The translations under genes were made by a program, and so were the position numbers. The notes beneath the pieces were generated by a model. It was given only the letters and a program-made list of their open reading frames with translations. It did no database searches and had not been told where the DNA came from. Below, one piece after another: positions 1 to 9,441 of a stretch of 64,000 nt of DNA (the stretch's first letter is position 1; every line of letters starts with the position of its first letter). The stretch covers positions 1,158,001 through 1,222,000 of the forward strand of contig OX044363.1 in NCBI GenBank assembly GCA_943846685.1. The letters are read 5' to 3'. The DNA is from an uncultured Pseudomonadales bacterium (GTDB lineage: Bacteria > Pseudomonadota > Gammaproteobacteria > Pseudomonadales > Porticoccaceae).

Positions 1-661
1 AGCCAGTCTGCTTGTAATAGTTGTAGATACGAGTCACCGACTGTACGCCGGGATCATCGGCCGGCGCATACTCAGTAAGACCGGTCGAGTTTTTGTACCA
101 GTCGAGAATTCTGCCAACAAAAGGCGAGATCAAATAGGCACCCGCATCAGCCGCAGCCGCTGCCTGAGTAAAGTTAAACAGCAGGGTCAGATTGCAATTA
201 ATACCTTCTTTTTCCAACTGCTCTGCAGCGCGAATGCCTTCCCAGGTAGACGCCATCTTAATCAGAACGCGCTCTTTGCCGATACCCGCCTGCTCGTAGA
301 GATTGATCAGGTGACGAGCCTTGGCAATAGAGGCATCCGCATCATAGGAAAGTCGCGCATCAACTTCTGTAGAGACACGTCCGGGAATCTGTTCAAGAAT
401 TTTTTCACCAAAACCCACAGCCAGTCTATCCATACAGTCTGCAAGCTGCTCGTCACTGGACTGTCGGCCATTCATAGTGTTGGCGACAATCGAATCGACA
501 AGACCGCGATAGGCGGGCATCTGTGCCGCTTTTAACAGCAGTGAGGGGTTGGTGGTGGCATCCTCGGGAGAGTATTGCGCAATCGCATCAAAGTCACCGG
601 TATCTGCTACTACGGTGGTCATTTCTTTTAATTGGGCGAGTTTGCTCTTGTTGTTGCTCAT
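1..661 (-). CDS. tal: Transaldolase, 3' end cut off by window
   Basis: Transaldolase of the non-oxidative pentose phosphate pathway; it moves a dihydroxyacetone unit from sedoheptulose-7-P to glyceraldehyde-3-P through a lysine Schiff base in the cytoplasm. Only about 220 of the usual ~317 residues are visible, because the gene runs off the left edge. Family motifs seen: [12 protein letters not shown] near residues 34-45, STEVDARLS near 97-105, and [11 protein letters not shown] near 132-142 with the Schiff-base lysine at about K135. The ATG at 661-659 overlaps the stop codon of dusA by one base (TAATG), so the two genes are probably translationally coupled. Identity is secure; the C-terminus cannot be assessed. 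Confidence 0.95.
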   Translation of the reverse strand, partial: MSNNKSKLAQLKEMTTVVADTGDFDAIAQYSPEDATTNPSLLLKAAQMPAYRGLVDSIVANTMNGRQSSDEQLADCMDRLAVGFGEKILEQIPGRVSTEVDARLSYDADASIAKARHLINLYEQAGIGKERVLIKMASTWEGIRAAEQLEKEGINCNLTLLFNFTQAAAAADAGAYLISPFVGRILDWYKNSTGLTEYAPADDPGVQSVTRIYNYYKQTG

Positions 662-1638
662 TAACCATTTACTCCAGATGTTTTTGCTAGTGCGTTCGTT
701 AAAACCTCAATTGTCGCTGAGGGTTTATGTGCATTTTCGCTGATATGTCGTCTAAATTGACGGGCTCCAGGCATGCCGTGAAATAAACCCAATATATGGC
801 GGGTCATGGCATTTAGCTTGGTGCCTTTCGAGAGCTCATTATCCACGTATTTAAGAAACTCTTCAGCAATTTTTTCGCGACTTTTGATCGGATTCTGAGA
901 ACCGTAGATAATTTGATCTACGCTAGCCAGTAAGTATGGATTGGTATAGGCCTCGCGCCCAACCATCACCCCGTCGAGATGCTTCAGATGTTCCGTGGAC
1001 TGCTCGAGAGTCGTCACGCCGCCATTGATAATGATGTCCAGATCGGGAAAATCTTTTTTAAGCTGATAGACCCGATCGTAGTTTAGTTCCGGTATCTCGC
1101 GGTTCTGTTTAGGGCTGAGACCTTTGAGCCAGGCCTTGCGCGCATGCACCAGAAATACCTCACAGCCAGCCTCGGCAACAGTGCCGACAAAATCCGCTAA
1201 AAACGGGTAGGAATCATGCTCATCAACACCGATGCGATGCTTAACCGTAACTGGAAGATCAACAGCCTCGCGCATAGCGGATACACAGTCAGCAGTGACC
1301 TGCGCATTTTTCATCATAATCGCGCCAAACATACCGTTCTGAACACGGTCGCTAGGGCAGCCACAGTTTAGATTGATTTCAGCGTAGTCGTACTTCGCGG
1401 CCATCTTGCAGGCCAGCGCCAAGTCTTTCGGATTGCTGCCGCCAAGCTGCAGTGCCACCGGATGCTCAAAGGCATCCATTTGCAGATGATGATCGCTATC
1501 GCCGTGGAGGATTGCGCCAGTGGTCAACATCTCGGTATAGAGCATCGAATGCTGACTGATCAGGCGCAAGAAATAGCGACAGTGGCGATCGGTCCAGTCG
1601 AGCATGGGGGCCACACAAAATTTTCTATCTAAGGGCAT
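661..1638 (-). CDS. dusA: tRNA-dihydrouridine(20/20a) synthase DusA
   Basis: FMN-dependent enzyme that reduces uridines 20/20a in the D-loop of tRNAs. The N-terminus reads [13 protein letters not shown], diagnostic of DusA rather than DusB or DusC. The active-site segment [12 protein letters not shown] places the catalytic cysteine at about C94, and the TIM-barrel FMN site includes VKHRIGVD and INGGV. I start at the ATG at 1638; a TTG six codons upstream (1656) keeps the frame open, and neither has a clear Shine-Dalgarno. It is followed directly by tal with a 1-bp overlap. Length (about 325 residues) fits the family. Confidence 0.95.
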   Translation of the reverse strand: MPLDRKFCVAPMLDWTDRHCRYFLRLISQHSMLYTEMLTTGAILHGDSDHHLQMDAFEHPVALQLGGSNPKDLALACKMAAKYDYAEINLNCGCPSDRVQNGMFGAIMMKNAQVTADCVSAMREAVDLPVTVKHRIGVDEHDSYPFLADFVGTVAEAGCEVFLVHARKAWLKGLSPKQNREIPELNYDRVYQLKKDFPDLDIIINGGVTTLEQSTEHLKHLDGVMVGREAYTNPYLLASVDQIIYGSQNPIKSREKIAEEFLKYVDNELSKGTKLNAMTRHILGLFHGMPGARQFRRHISENAHKPSATIEVLTNALAKTSGVNG

Positions 1639-1822
1639 GGTTTTTACAGGCAGCAAATTAATTTAGGGCCCAGTATTTGAGCAGGCGGCAATTATAGAAG
1701 CCCTGAAGCGAAAAGTCCGTAAACATTCATCGTTAACTCAGATTTAAGTGATCAATCTGGGCTTGAAAAGCGCTATGGTATTAGATTCTGAGGCCGGGCT
1801 CAGATAAAGGTTTTAAAGCAAG

Positions 1823-3067
1823 TTAAGACCACATTGCTTCAACCGGCACCGCCCAGAGGCGATCATCAAACGGAATTACTTTGTTGCCTCGATACAATAC
1901 GATGCCGCAACTAAAATCATCCCCCACCTGATCGCGTAAGACTTTGAGTCCCTTGAAATCCCTCTCAGAAACAGCGTCGCGACCTTTAATTTCGATCCCG
2001 GCCAGTTTGCCGTTGGGGTGTTCGAGTACAAAATCCACTTCCTTGCCGTCACTAGTTCTGAAGTGGTGTAGTTCTGCTCCGCTATCGTCTGCAGCTAGTT
2101 GCTTTATAAGCTCAGTAGCGACAAAATTCTCAAATAGATGCCCAAAAATATGGGGGTCACTCTTCTCTGCATTGGCTATGTCTATCTGTTGCAAGTGGCA
2201 GAGTAGGGCTGTGTCAATAACATAGCCTTTGGGTGCCTTTACCAACCGTTTGCCAATATTTCTAAACCAGGGTTTGACCTCAAAGGTCAGAAACAGCATC
2301 TGCAGCAGAATGCGATAATTTTTGCTAGTTACCGCATTTTGGCTGATAGATCGGGCGATATCGGCTTCATTAATAAGACCGCCGGCCCTGGCTGCAAGTA
2401 CTCTGAGCAGGTTTGGCAATATACCCAGTTTGGCAATATCTGCAATTTGTCGAACATCCCGTTGCAGGATCGTTGTGATATAACTTTCAAACCACTGCCT
2501 GCGTTGCTCTTGACTCTGTTCAGTGATTTCAGGAAAGGTTGCCTGCTGGATAATCTCGATCAGAGAAAATTTTTTCTTAAGGGCGCCGGGTTGAAAATTG
2601 TTATCCATCAATTGTGTTAAAAAGCCGCCCTTACCACCGCTGATTTCCAGCGCGGACAATGGATATAGTGTCAGTACTCGCATTCTGCCTACCAGAGCAT
2701 CCGATAGCGCTGGCAAGGCCATGATATTGGCTGACCCGGTCAGTAAATAGCGACCATTGGCCTTTCGCTTGCTCTCCAATCGGGCCTCATCCGCCATCAC
2801 TTTTAGAACTCGGAACAGGCTGGGCACCATTTGCACCTCATCCAGAATGATCGGGGTTCTAAAGGTACGCAAAAAATTCTCGGGATTTGCCTCGGCGGCC
2901 CCCAACATACTTGCTTCGTCAAAAGTGACATAATCAGCGGGCCATTCTTTAAGCGCCAGTTTACGAACAAGAGTGCTCTTACCTGCCTGTCTTGGGCCAT
3001 TGACGTAAACGATAGGGAATACTTGCAATCCGCTAAGAATATTTTTGGCGAGTTTGCGCTTAATCAT
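1823..3067 (-). CDS. AAA ATPase with C-terminal DUF4143 (AAA_14 family)
   Basis: P-loop ATPase of the AAA_14/DUF4143 type, 414 residues. Seen: Walker A GPRQAGKST at 24-32, Walker B IILDEVQ at 73-79, a sensor-like LLTGSAN at 108-114, and a C-terminal part ending in a nuclease-like core (HLFENFVATEL, then EVDFVLE and GIEIKGRDA), the usual DUF4143 layout. Cellular function of this widespread, patchily distributed family is not established; related proteins are often discussed as accessory or defence-linked ATPases, but nothing here shows that. It stands alone between dusA and uvrC, with about 250 bp of non-coding sequence upstream. Confidence 0.85.
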   Translation of the reverse strand: MIKRKLAKNILSGLQVFPIVYVNGPRQAGKSTLVRKLALKEWPADYVTFDEASMLGAAEANPENFLRTFRTPIILDEVQMVPSLFRVLKVMADEARLESKRKANGRYLLTGSANIMALPALSDALVGRMRVLTLYPLSALEISGGKGGFLTQLMDNNFQPGALKKKFSLIEIIQQATFPEITEQSQEQRRQWFESYITTILQRDVRQIADIAKLGILPNLLRVLAARAGGLINEADIARSISQNAVTSKNYRILLQMLFLTFEVKPWFRNIGKRLVKAPKGYVIDTALLCHLQQIDIANAEKSDPHIFGHLFENFVATELIKQLAADDSGAELHHFRTSDGKEVDFVLEHPNGKLAGIEIKGRDAVSERDFKGLKVLRDQVGDDFSCGIVLYRGNKVIPFDDRLWAVPVEAMWS

Positions 3068-3317
3068 GGGATTATTACCATTGAATCCAATTTGTATACA
3101 TAAAACTACTCTTTATAAAATCAAAAAGCAAGATTTATAATTGCAAGATAATTATCGTAAAGTATTGGCGCATGACAGATACCCCCAGTACTTTAACCTG
3201 CGTCACTTTATTGAATCCTTGGCGGTGGCAGTTTGCAATGGCAAGCGAGCCAAAATAAACTCCCAACAATAAGTCTTAGAGTAATCAAATCAGTCCAAAA
3301 AGACGTTACAATTGCCC

Positions 3318-5141
3318 ATGGCCTTTGATTACAAACCTTTCCTAAAATCCCTCACCCAGCGTCCCGGCATCTATCAGATGTTCAATACCGAGGGGGAAAT
3401 ACTCTATGTAGGTAAGGCCAAAAACTTAAAGAACCGGGTAAGCAGCTATTTCCGCAGCACCGGTTTAACCCCCAAGACTGCAGCGCTGGTCAAGCGTATT
3501 GCGCAGATTGATGTCACGGTTACTGAGACCGAAACCGAAGCGCTGATACTCGAACACAACCTAATTAAGCAAAATCGACCGCCCTACAATATTTTGATGC
3601 GCGACGATAAAAGCTACCCCTATATCTTTTTGTCCGATCAGGATAAGTGGCCGCGGCTAGCTTTTCATCGCGGGGCAAAAAAAGCCAAAGGCACCTATTT
3701 TGGTCCCTTCCCGAACTCCTATGCAGTCCGTGAAAGCATGGGGTTTTTGCAGAAAACCTTTAAAGTTCGCCAATGTGAAGATGTGTTTTTTAAAAACCGC
3801 TCGCGACCCTGCCTGCAGTATCAGATTAAGCGCTGTACCGCACCCTGTGTTGATCTTGTTAGTACTGAAGATTACGCCGCGGATGTCAATCTGACGCGAC
3901 TCTATCTTGATGGCAAGGGCGACAAAATATTAAAGCAGCTTGAGCGCGATATGGAAGCAGCATCGGTGCAGCTGCAGTTTGAAAAAGCCGCAGAGAGCCG
4001 TGATCAGATTGCCGCCCTAAGGCAGATTCAGGCGCAGCAGGTGATCGAAAAGGGCAAGGGCACCATCGATGTGGTAGCTGCAGCAATCAGTAATGGTCAG
4101 GCCTGTGTGCATATGCTCTATATCCGTCAGGGAAGAGTTTTAGGCAGTCGCAGTTACTACCCCAAGGCACCACTTGCGGAGGATTGTGGTGAGTTGCTAG
4201 ATGATTTTCTACCGCTGCTGTATCTGGCGGGTGGCGGGCGACCGGATCTGCCCAAAGAAATATTATTAAATGCCGATATTGATAGTGCCGAGGCGTTAAC
4301 TGAGGCGCTTAAACTGCACGTGCAGCGGAATATAGAAATACGCCATTCGGTGCGCGGTTTTCGCGCAAAGTGGCTAGAGTTGGCCCAACGCACCGCCGAA
4401 CAAAATCTGGCCGGCAAGCTAGCGTCGAAAAAGACTCAAGAGCAGCGCTTTGAATCCCTGCGCGATACCCTCGAACTGGAGGCAACACCAGAGCGTCTTG
4501 AATGTTTTGATATCAGTCATAGCAGTGGTGAGGCAGTGGTTGCCTCCTGTGTGGTCTTTGATAGCAATGGCGCGCTAAAAAGCGATTACCGTCGGTTTAA
4601 TATTGAAGGCATTACCGACGGCGATGATTACGCAGCGATGGAGCAGGCCATTCGCCGCCGCTACACAAGGTTGATGAAAGGCGAGGGCAAGCTGCCGGAT
4701 ATTCTTCTGATCGATGGTGGCAAGGGCCAGATTGGTATTGCCAAAGAGGTTTTAAATGATCTCGGGGTAGTGGGGGTGATGATTCTGGGTGTAGCCAAAG
4801 GAACAACCCGCAAACCGGGTCTTGAAACGCTGATTATCGCGGACCAGAATAATCGGATTATTGGCCGCCCGCAGCAGGCAGCACTTCATTTGATCCAGCA
4901 GATTCGCGACGAGGCGCACCGCTTTGCGATTACCGGCCATAAGGCACGGCGCGATAAAAAGCGTCGCACCTCACCGCTGGAAGGTATCCCCGGTGTTGGG
5001 CCAACACGGCGGCGGGACCTGTTAAAACACTTTGGCGGAATACGTGAAGTTCAGAAAGCCAGCGTCGCCGATTTGATGAAAGTACCCAATATAAGCAAAA
5101 AGGTTGCTGATGCTATTTACAGCGCGCTGTATAATGAATAA
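3318..5141 (+). CDS. uvrC: Excinuclease ABC subunit C (UvrC)
   Basis: Nuclease subunit of UvrABC nucleotide excision repair; it makes both incisions flanking a lesion. Domains in order: GIY-YIG nuclease at the N-terminus (GIY at 17-19, YVGKAKNLKNR at 30-40), a cysteine-bearing segment (RPCLQYQIKRCTAPC), the UVR motif, an RNase H-like second nuclease domain (ECFDISHSSGE, LLIDGGKGQ), and C-terminal helix-hairpin-helix pairs (IPGVGPTRRR, VPNISKKVADAI). I use ATG 3318; a TTG two codons upstream is in frame but less likely. 607 residues is normal for the family. pgsA follows after 69 bp, the common uvrC-pgsA arrangement of gammaproteobacteria. Confidence 0.97.
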   Translation: MAFDYKPFLKSLTQRPGIYQMFNTEGEILYVGKAKNLKNRVSSYFRSTGLTPKTAALVKRIAQIDVTVTETETEALILEHNLIKQNRPPYNILMRDDKSYPYIFLSDQDKWPRLAFHRGAKKAKGTYFGPFPNSYAVRESMGFLQKTFKVRQCEDVFFKNRSRPCLQYQIKRCTAPCVDLVSTEDYAADVNLTRLYLDGKGDKILKQLERDMEAASVQLQFEKAAESRDQIAALRQIQAQQVIEKGKGTIDVVAAAISNGQACVHMLYIRQGRVLGSRSYYPKAPLAEDCGELLDDFLPLLYLAGGGRPDLPKEILLNADIDSAEALTEALKLHVQRNIEIRHSVRGFRAKWLELAQRTAEQNLAGKLASKKTQEQRFESLRDTLELEATPERLECFDISHSSGEAVVASCVVFDSNGALKSDYRRFNIEGITDGDDYAAMEQAIRRRYTRLMKGEGKLPDILLIDGGKGQIGIAKEVLNDLGVVGVMILGVAKGTTRKPGLETLIIADQNNRIIGRPQQAALHLIQQIRDEAHRFAITGHKARRDKKRRTSPLEGIPGVGPTRRRDLLKHFGGIREVQKASVADLMKVPNISKKVADAIYSALYNE

Positions 5142-5210
5142 GTTCGCGGTTGCTAAACAATAGTTTTTTAAAATAACCGCCCATAAGCCAAAAGAGAAGA
5201 AGACCAAGTA

Positions 5211-5774
5211 ATGTGGAACCTACCGAATATCCTAACCCTGTTGCGAATTGCCATGATTCCGGTATTTATCGTTGTCTATTACATGACTTCGTGGGAATGG
5301 CACAATCTGGCAGCGGCGGCGATCTTTGGTTTGGCGGCCGCTACCGACTGGGTCGATGGCTATGTAGCGCGAAAATATAATCTGATTACCGCCTTTGGTG
5401 CATTCCTCGATCCAGTGGCTGATAAGCTGATTGTGGTTGCGGCAATGGTGGTATTGCTGGAAGTTCATGCAACGCCCTGGTTTGCATTACCCGCTATTGT
5501 GATTATTGGTCGTGAGATTGTGATCTCAGCCCTCCGTGAGTGGATGGCAGAGATGGGCTATCGTGGCACCGTGGCCGTGGCTACTATAGGCAAGGTTAAG
5601 ACCTGGGTGCAGATGGTTGCGATTGCTCTTTTACTTGCCGCCAGCCCCGAGCAGGAGTTTCTGTCGATGCTCGGCTATATTGCGATCTACGTTGCAGCAG
5701 CACTGACGCTCTGGTCAATGGTTCACTATCTGCGCGCGGCTTGGCCGCAATTAAGCGCCGGTGAAGATAAGTAA
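5211..5774 (+). CDS. pgsA: CDP-diacylglycerol-glycerol-3-phosphate 3-phosphatidyltransferase
   Basis: Inner-membrane enzyme that makes phosphatidylglycerol-phosphate, the committed step toward phosphatidylglycerol and cardiolipin. The CDP-alcohol phosphotransferase signature is complete: D46 and D49-G50 in DWVDG, A53-R54, G63, D67 and D71 in FLDPVADK. The rest is hydrophobic with several membrane helices. 187 residues is typical. The start is supported by the purine-rich stretch AGAAGAAGACC ahead of ATG. Downstream are tRNA-Cys and tRNA-Leu, an arrangement often seen after pgsA. Confidence 0.96.
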   Translation: MWNLPNILTLLRIAMIPVFIVVYYMTSWEWHNLAAAAIFGLAAATDWVDGYVARKYNLITAFGAFLDPVADKLIVVAAMVVLLEVHATPWFALPAIVIIGREIVISALREWMAEMGYRGTVAVATIGKVKTWVQMVAIALLLAASPEQEFLSMLGYIAIYVAAALTLWSMVHYLRAAWPQLSAGEDK

Positions 5775-5872
5775 CTAATAGGGCGATAAGTAGTTGATTT
5801 ATTGCTCGTATTCCCTAGAATACTGCCTCGTCAAAATATCAGTGATTACTAACGACGTTAAACGATATTAAA

Positions 5873-5950
<78 letters not shown>

Positions 5951-6019
5951 GAAAAAGATGTTTCACCGGCTAATCATTCTTATTAGCCATAGGCTTTACC
6001 AGCCTTGCACGATTATCCT

Positions 6020-6045
6020 GCCCGGGTGGCGGAAATTGGTAGACG
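6020..6045 (+). pseudogene. Broken 5' fragment of a tRNA-Leu gene
   Basis: Positions 6020-6045 repeat the 5' acceptor strand and D-arm of the intact tRNA-Leu at 6166, differing by one inserted G in GGCGGAAATTGG. After GACG the match stops: no anticodon arm, T-arm or CCA follows. The next bases (to about 6120) instead form small hairpins such as CCAGCC/GGCTGG. This is a partial tRNA copy, not a functional gene. Confidence 0.75.
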
Positions 6046-6165
6046 ATGAGCAGGATGCTCGAGTGTCGCGTTAGGCAGGACGCCGGTAGCGACCGCAAGG
6101 TCCAGCCAGAAAGGCTGGTAGAAATTGAAGATTAAGAAGTAGTTTGAAAGCCCACCTTTTAGTAT

Positions 6166-6252
6166 GCCCGGGTGGCGAAATTGGTAGACGCAAGGGACTT
6201 AAAATCCCTCGGTGGCAACACCGTGCCGGTTCAAGTCCGGCCCCGGGCACCA
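6166..6252 (+). tRNA. tRNA-Leu (UAA)
   Basis: 87-nt class II tRNA. Acceptor GCCCGGG (6166-6172) pairs with CCCGGGC (6242-6248). The anticodon stem AGGGA/TCCCT encloses CTTAAAA with anticodon TAA at 6200-6202. A long variable arm (CGGTGGCAACACCG region), T-arm CCGGTTCAAGTCCGG, discriminator A6249 and encoded CCA follow. It decodes UUA (and UUG by wobble). Confidence 0.97.
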
Positions 6253-6329
6253 TTTATATCCGAGAAACAAATACCTCCGCCCAAGTTAATTTAAAACCCC
6301 TAACTTTGGACTTGAATCGGTGAGGTTCA

Positions 6330-6438
6330 CAAAATGCGAAGCATTTTGAACGAGGGCAGATTTTTGCTCCTGCAAAATCTGCATACATGCCATCCCTGGC
6401 AATAAAGCCCCGAAGGGGTCAAAGCAGCCCAAAGGCTG
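6330..6438 (+). repeat. Row of five short hairpins
   Basis: Five inverted repeats sit back to back: CAAAATGC-GAA-GCATTTTG (6330-6348); GCAGATTTTTGC with GCAAAATCTGC (6356-6382); TGCCA-TCCC-TGGCA (6388-6401); CCCC-GAA-GGGG (6408-6418); CAGCC-CAAA-GGCTG (6425-6438). None has a proper T-tract, so they are not ordinary terminators. They lie between the tRNA-Leu 3' end and a second copy of that 3' end. Function unknown. Confidence 0.7.
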
Positions 6439-6450
6439 ATTTGATCAACC

Positions 6451-6516
6451 CGGCCCCGGGCACCATTAAACTCCGAGAAATAAATACCGCCCTCATGCTA
6501 GTTTAAAACTCCTATC
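6451..6516 (+). repeat. Duplicated tRNA-Leu 3' end plus trailer (direct repeat)
   Basis: CGGCCCCGGGCACCATT at 6451-6467 repeats 6238-6254, the last T-stem base pairs, acceptor strand and CCA of tRNA-Leu. Similarity continues through the trailer (TCCGAGAAA, AAATACC, TTTAAAAC, CCTA.CTTT) with substitutions, over about 65-70 bp. Such a tRNA 3' direct repeat could be an old attachment-site pair or a decayed tandem tRNA copy; only 213 bp separate the copies and no integrase is nearby, which favours decay of a tandem duplication. The remaining stretch to 6750 shows no gene. Confidence 0.7.
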
Positions 6517-6755
6517 TTTTTCAGCCCCAAGCACCCTATGCAGCAATACTCCCAATACTAAAAGCCCTAAGCTAAACCCTAATCACTCTTAACAAACTCA
6601 ATTTCTAACCCACTACCTTTCGCACTAAATCTCAGTCCTTACTAACGCCATAACCAGCACTGGCGTGGCCCAGAGCATAAAGACGCCAATTCCGAAAACC
6701 CTATTCCAACCCCACAAATCAAAGTCCATGCTGAGGAAATAGTTTCAATTAATAA

Positions 6756-6772
6756 ATGATATGTTATATCAT
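6756..6772 (+). promoter_or_regulatory. Zur-box-like operator
   Basis: ATGATAT-GTT-ATATCAT, a perfect 7-bp inverted repeat with a 3-bp centre, ends 55 bp upstream of the first CobW GTPase. The core ATGTTATA resembles the gammaproteobacterial Zur consensus, and a Zur gene lies 2.1 kb downstream in the same block. Zinc-dependent repression of this promoter is inferred. I found no equally good copy ahead of zur or the LbtU-type gene. Confidence 0.6.
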
Positions 6773-6827
6773 AATACCTAATTATTTGATCACCCAGTGA
6801 TCAAGCATTCTCAAGCTGGAGAGACTA

Positions 6828-8033
6828 ATGATCCATACAAAAAAACTCCCTGTCACCGTACTTTCAGGTTTTTTAGGTGCCGGTAAAACCACCGTACTTA
6901 GCCATATCCTAAACAATCGAGAAGGCAAGAAAGTCGCTGTTATCGTCAATGATATGAGTGAAATCAATATTGATTCAGCCATAGTTCAGAACGATGTTTC
7001 CCTAAACCGCAGTGAAGAAAAGCTTGTTGAGATGAGCAATGGCTGTATTTGCTGCACGCTGCGGGAAGACCTGTTGGAGGAAGTCAATAATCTTGCTCAA
7101 GAGGGACGTTTTGATTACTTAGTCATTGAGTCGACGGGGATTTCAGAGCCTTTGCCGGTAGCAGAAACCTTCACCTTTGCCGATGAGGATGGTGTCTCGC
7201 TATCTGATGTTGCCGATCTGGACACAATGGTTACAGTGGTCGATGGGGTCAACTTTCTAAAAGATTATGACGAGGCCAAGTACCTTCAGGATACCGGTGA
7301 GTCTCTAGGTGAAGAAGATGAGCGCAGTGTCGCTGATCTGTTGGTTGATCAGGTTGAGTTTGCCGATGTTCTTCTGGTCAGCAAAACTGATTTGGCGATT
7401 TCGGCTGATATAGACCGCTTAACTGCGATTCTTAAAACCCTAAATACCCATGCCAAAATAGTTCCGATTTCTCAGGGACAGGTGAATATCGATGAGGTGC
7501 TTAGCACTGGCTTATTTGATTTTGAGCGTGCCCAGCAGGCGCCGGGCTGGCTTAAAGAGATGCGCGGTGAGCATGTTCCGGAAACGGAAGAATATGGCAT
7601 TGCCAGTTTTACCTATGAAGCACGGCGACCTTTTCATCCGGAAAAATTTCACCAGTTTCTACACAGCACAGATAAGTATGGCAAGCTAATCCGTTCCAAA
7701 GGTTATTTTTGGTTGGCTTCACGCCCCGAATTTGCCGGTCAATGGAGCCAAGCGGGCGGCATTGCACGCTATGGTTTCGCCGGAATGTTTTGGAAAGCGC
7801 TACCCAAAGAAAAATGGCCCACTGACGAAGAATATCTCTCCTCGATTGAAAAGCAGTGGGTGGAACCCTTTGGTGATATGCGCCAAGAGTTGGTATTTAT
7901 CGGTCAGGGCCTGGATCAAAGCGGCTTCACTCAAGCGCTTGATGATTGCCTGTTAAGCGAAGTAGAAGTATTGCGCGGCAAAGCGTACTGGACGACATTG
8001 CAGGATCCATTCCCTGCATGGGAGCAAGCATGA
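6828..8033 (+). CDS. CobW/COG0523 GTPase, ZigA-like zinc metallochaperone
   Basis: G3E-family GTPase of COG0523, 401 residues, of the long ZigA/ZagA type thought to deliver zinc to client proteins under zinc starvation. Seen: Walker [10 protein letters not shown] at 14-22, the metal-binding CxCC motif CICC at 73-76, the switch/Walker B region ([10 protein letters not shown]), SKTD as the guanine-recognition NKxD equivalent, and a C-terminal CobW_C domain (residues ~250-390). The ATG follows GGAGAG. A Zur-like palindrome lies upstream, and the stop overlaps the start of the DUF1826 gene (ATGA), so the two are one transcript. Zinc as the metal is inferred from context. Confidence 0.88.
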   Translation: MIHTKKLPVTVLSGFLGAGKTTVLSHILNNREGKKVAVIVNDMSEINIDSAIVQNDVSLNRSEEKLVEMSNGCICCTLREDLLEEVNNLAQEGRFDYLVIESTGISEPLPVAETFTFADEDGVSLSDVADLDTMVTVVDGVNFLKDYDEAKYLQDTGESLGEEDERSVADLLVDQVEFADVLLVSKTDLAISADIDRLTAILKTLNTHAKIVPISQGQVNIDEVLSTGLFDFERAQQAPGWLKEMRGEHVPETEEYGIASFTYEARRPFHPEKFHQFLHSTDKYGKLIRSKGYFWLASRPEFAGQWSQAGGIARYGFAGMFWKALPKEKWPTDEEYLSSIEKQWVEPFGDMRQELVFIGQGLDQSGFTQALDDCLLSEVEVLRGKAYWTTLQDPFPAWEQA

Positions 8034-8734
8034 GCAGTATAGGTCTGGCTCAGGCATCCAGTTTTAATGCTCTGAATAACAATGCTCTGAATAACAGTGA
8101 GATAAAAGTTCGCCGTGCATCTCAAGGCAGCGAGCCGGAGATTTTGGGTGATATATACCTCGAAGAAACTAATATGGTTATCTGGCAGCGCGAGTTATCT
8201 GAAACCCTTAAAAATTCTGTCGATATCTTTGCAAAGGCCAATCCAACATTCCAAGCTTCTATGACCGTCACACCCCAAACTGTGCTTGCAAGTATTGGTC
8301 AATCTTTGGGTGATACCGCTCAGCAGGAACTTAGTGAAAACATTGCTGAACTGGTAGAGATGTTTTGCTGTCTGTTTGAGCTTAAGCGCGTGGGCTTGCG
8401 TTTAACCGTGCTTAATCGCGCAATGTGTCCCAAGTTTCATGTCGACAGGGTGCCCACTCGTCTGATTACAACTTTTCAGGGTATTGCTACAGAGTGGTTG
8501 CCTCATCAAAAGGTTAACCGTGAAAAATTGGGTCTGGGCAGCAATGGCAAACCCGATAGCGAATCTGGTCTTTATCAGAACCCCCACGATATTCAGCAGC
8601 TTAGTTGTGGCGAGGTTGCCCTGTTAAAAGGGGAGCTCTGGGAAGGCAATGAAAAGGCGGGGCTGGTTCATCGTTCGCCCGCCTTGCCGGTGGGGGAAAG
8701 TCGCCTGTTGTTAACCCTTGATTTTAGCGGCTGA
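8030..8734 (+). CDS. DUF1826 domain protein, partner of zinc GTPase
   Basis: 234-residue DUF1826 protein of unknown biochemical function. Start chosen at ATG 8030, which overlaps the TGA of the upstream GTPase in the coupling motif ATGA; a longer reading frame upstream overlaps that gene and is not needed. Motifs seen: IWQRELS near residue 60, then [19 protein letters not shown], and a C-terminal [18 protein letters not shown]. The retained Cys/His/Asp residues (CPKFHVD, HRSP) make a metal site plausible. DUF1826 genes are known to occur beside COG0523 GTPases in zinc regulons, which fits this location. Confidence 0.82.
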   Translation: MSSIGLAQASSFNALNNNALNNSEIKVRRASQGSEPEILGDIYLEETNMVIWQRELSETLKNSVDIFAKANPTFQASMTVTPQTVLASIGQSLGDTAQQELSENIAELVEMFCCLFELKRVGLRLTVLNRAMCPKFHVDRVPTRLITTFQGIATEWLPHQKVNREKLGLGSNGKPDSESGLYQNPHDIQQLSCGEVALLKGELWEGNEKAGLVHRSPALPVGESRLLLTLDFSG

Positions 8735-8909
8735 TTTATCGCCATCAGAAATCAGCCAGGGCTCTATATCATTGACTTCCAGAAGTAGTGCAGTATTCTT
8801 GATATCGAAGAAAGTGGGCGCCGTTAAACAGATTTCCGGTGGGGTTGATCAGTAGCGGCGTAAGCTGGTCAAATAAGGCTTAAATAAAGGCACAGAGTAG
8901 GTCCTTCCA

Positions 8910-9377
8910 ATGAATGAACAGCAACTCAATCGCGTTATCGAAAAAGCAGAGGACCTTTGTGCAGGCTCTGGTGGACGTTTGACCGATAAGCGCAAAGGGG
9001 TTTTAAAGCTTTTGCTAGTTTCCAATACGCCTTTATCGGCTTATGAAATTACCGATGCCTACAAAAAGGTTGCTGAAAAATCCATGCCGGCAATGTCGGT
9101 GTACCGCATTTTAGAATTTCTCGAAGCGGAAGATTTAGTCCACAAGCTTAGCTCAACCAATAAATACGTCGCCTGCTCTCATATCATTTGCAATCACGCC
9201 CACGAAATCCCGCAATTTTTAATCTGCGGTGAATGCCAAAGCACTAAAGAAATCGCAATTTCCAAAAGCATTATCGATGAGTTGGGTGATCTGGTGGGTA
9301 AAGCAGACTACAGGCTTACCAATCCGCAAATAGAACTGCAGTGCCTGTGTAATAACTGCTCGGCGATGACCGCTTAG
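8910..9377 (+). CDS. zur: Zinc uptake regulator Zur (Fur family)
   Basis: Fur-family repressor, 155 residues. An N-terminal winged helix has the recognition region MSVYRILEFLEAEDLVHKL at 62-80. The structural zinc site is two Cys pairs, C106/C109 (CGEC) and C147/C150 (CNNC), and the hinge carries HIICNHAHE in place of Fur's HHDH-type motif. Lying between two COG0523 GTPases makes Zur the best assignment over Fur, Mur or PerR. It is expected to sense cytosolic zinc and to repress the palindrome-bearing promoter at 6756. It has its own 175-bp upstream gap. Confidence 0.87.
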   Translation: MNEQQLNRVIEKAEDLCAGSGGRLTDKRKGVLKLLLVSNTPLSAYEITDAYKKVAEKSMPAMSVYRILEFLEAEDLVHKLSSTNKYVACSHIICNHAHEIPQFLICGECQSTKEIAISKSIIDELGDLVGKADYRLTNPQIELQCLCNNCSAMTA

Positions 9378-9441
9378 CAATGCCTGAGCTTCTATTTGCG
9401 CATAAGATATTGCCGGTGACAAAAGCTGTTGCAAAGTACCT

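Noticed and set aside
2831..3103. Plus-strand frame opposite the DUF4143 ATPase
   Set aside because: Shadow of the minus-strand gene, which has Walker A and B motifs.
6071..6253. 60-codon minus-strand reading frame with GAGLEPARCC start
   Set aside because: It is antisense to tRNA-Leu; this pattern is a well-known false protein made by reading a tRNA-Leu gene backwards.
6238..6467. Active genomic island at tRNA-Leu
   Set aside because: The two direct repeats are only 213 bp apart, with no integrase or cargo; a decayed tandem tRNA is more likely.
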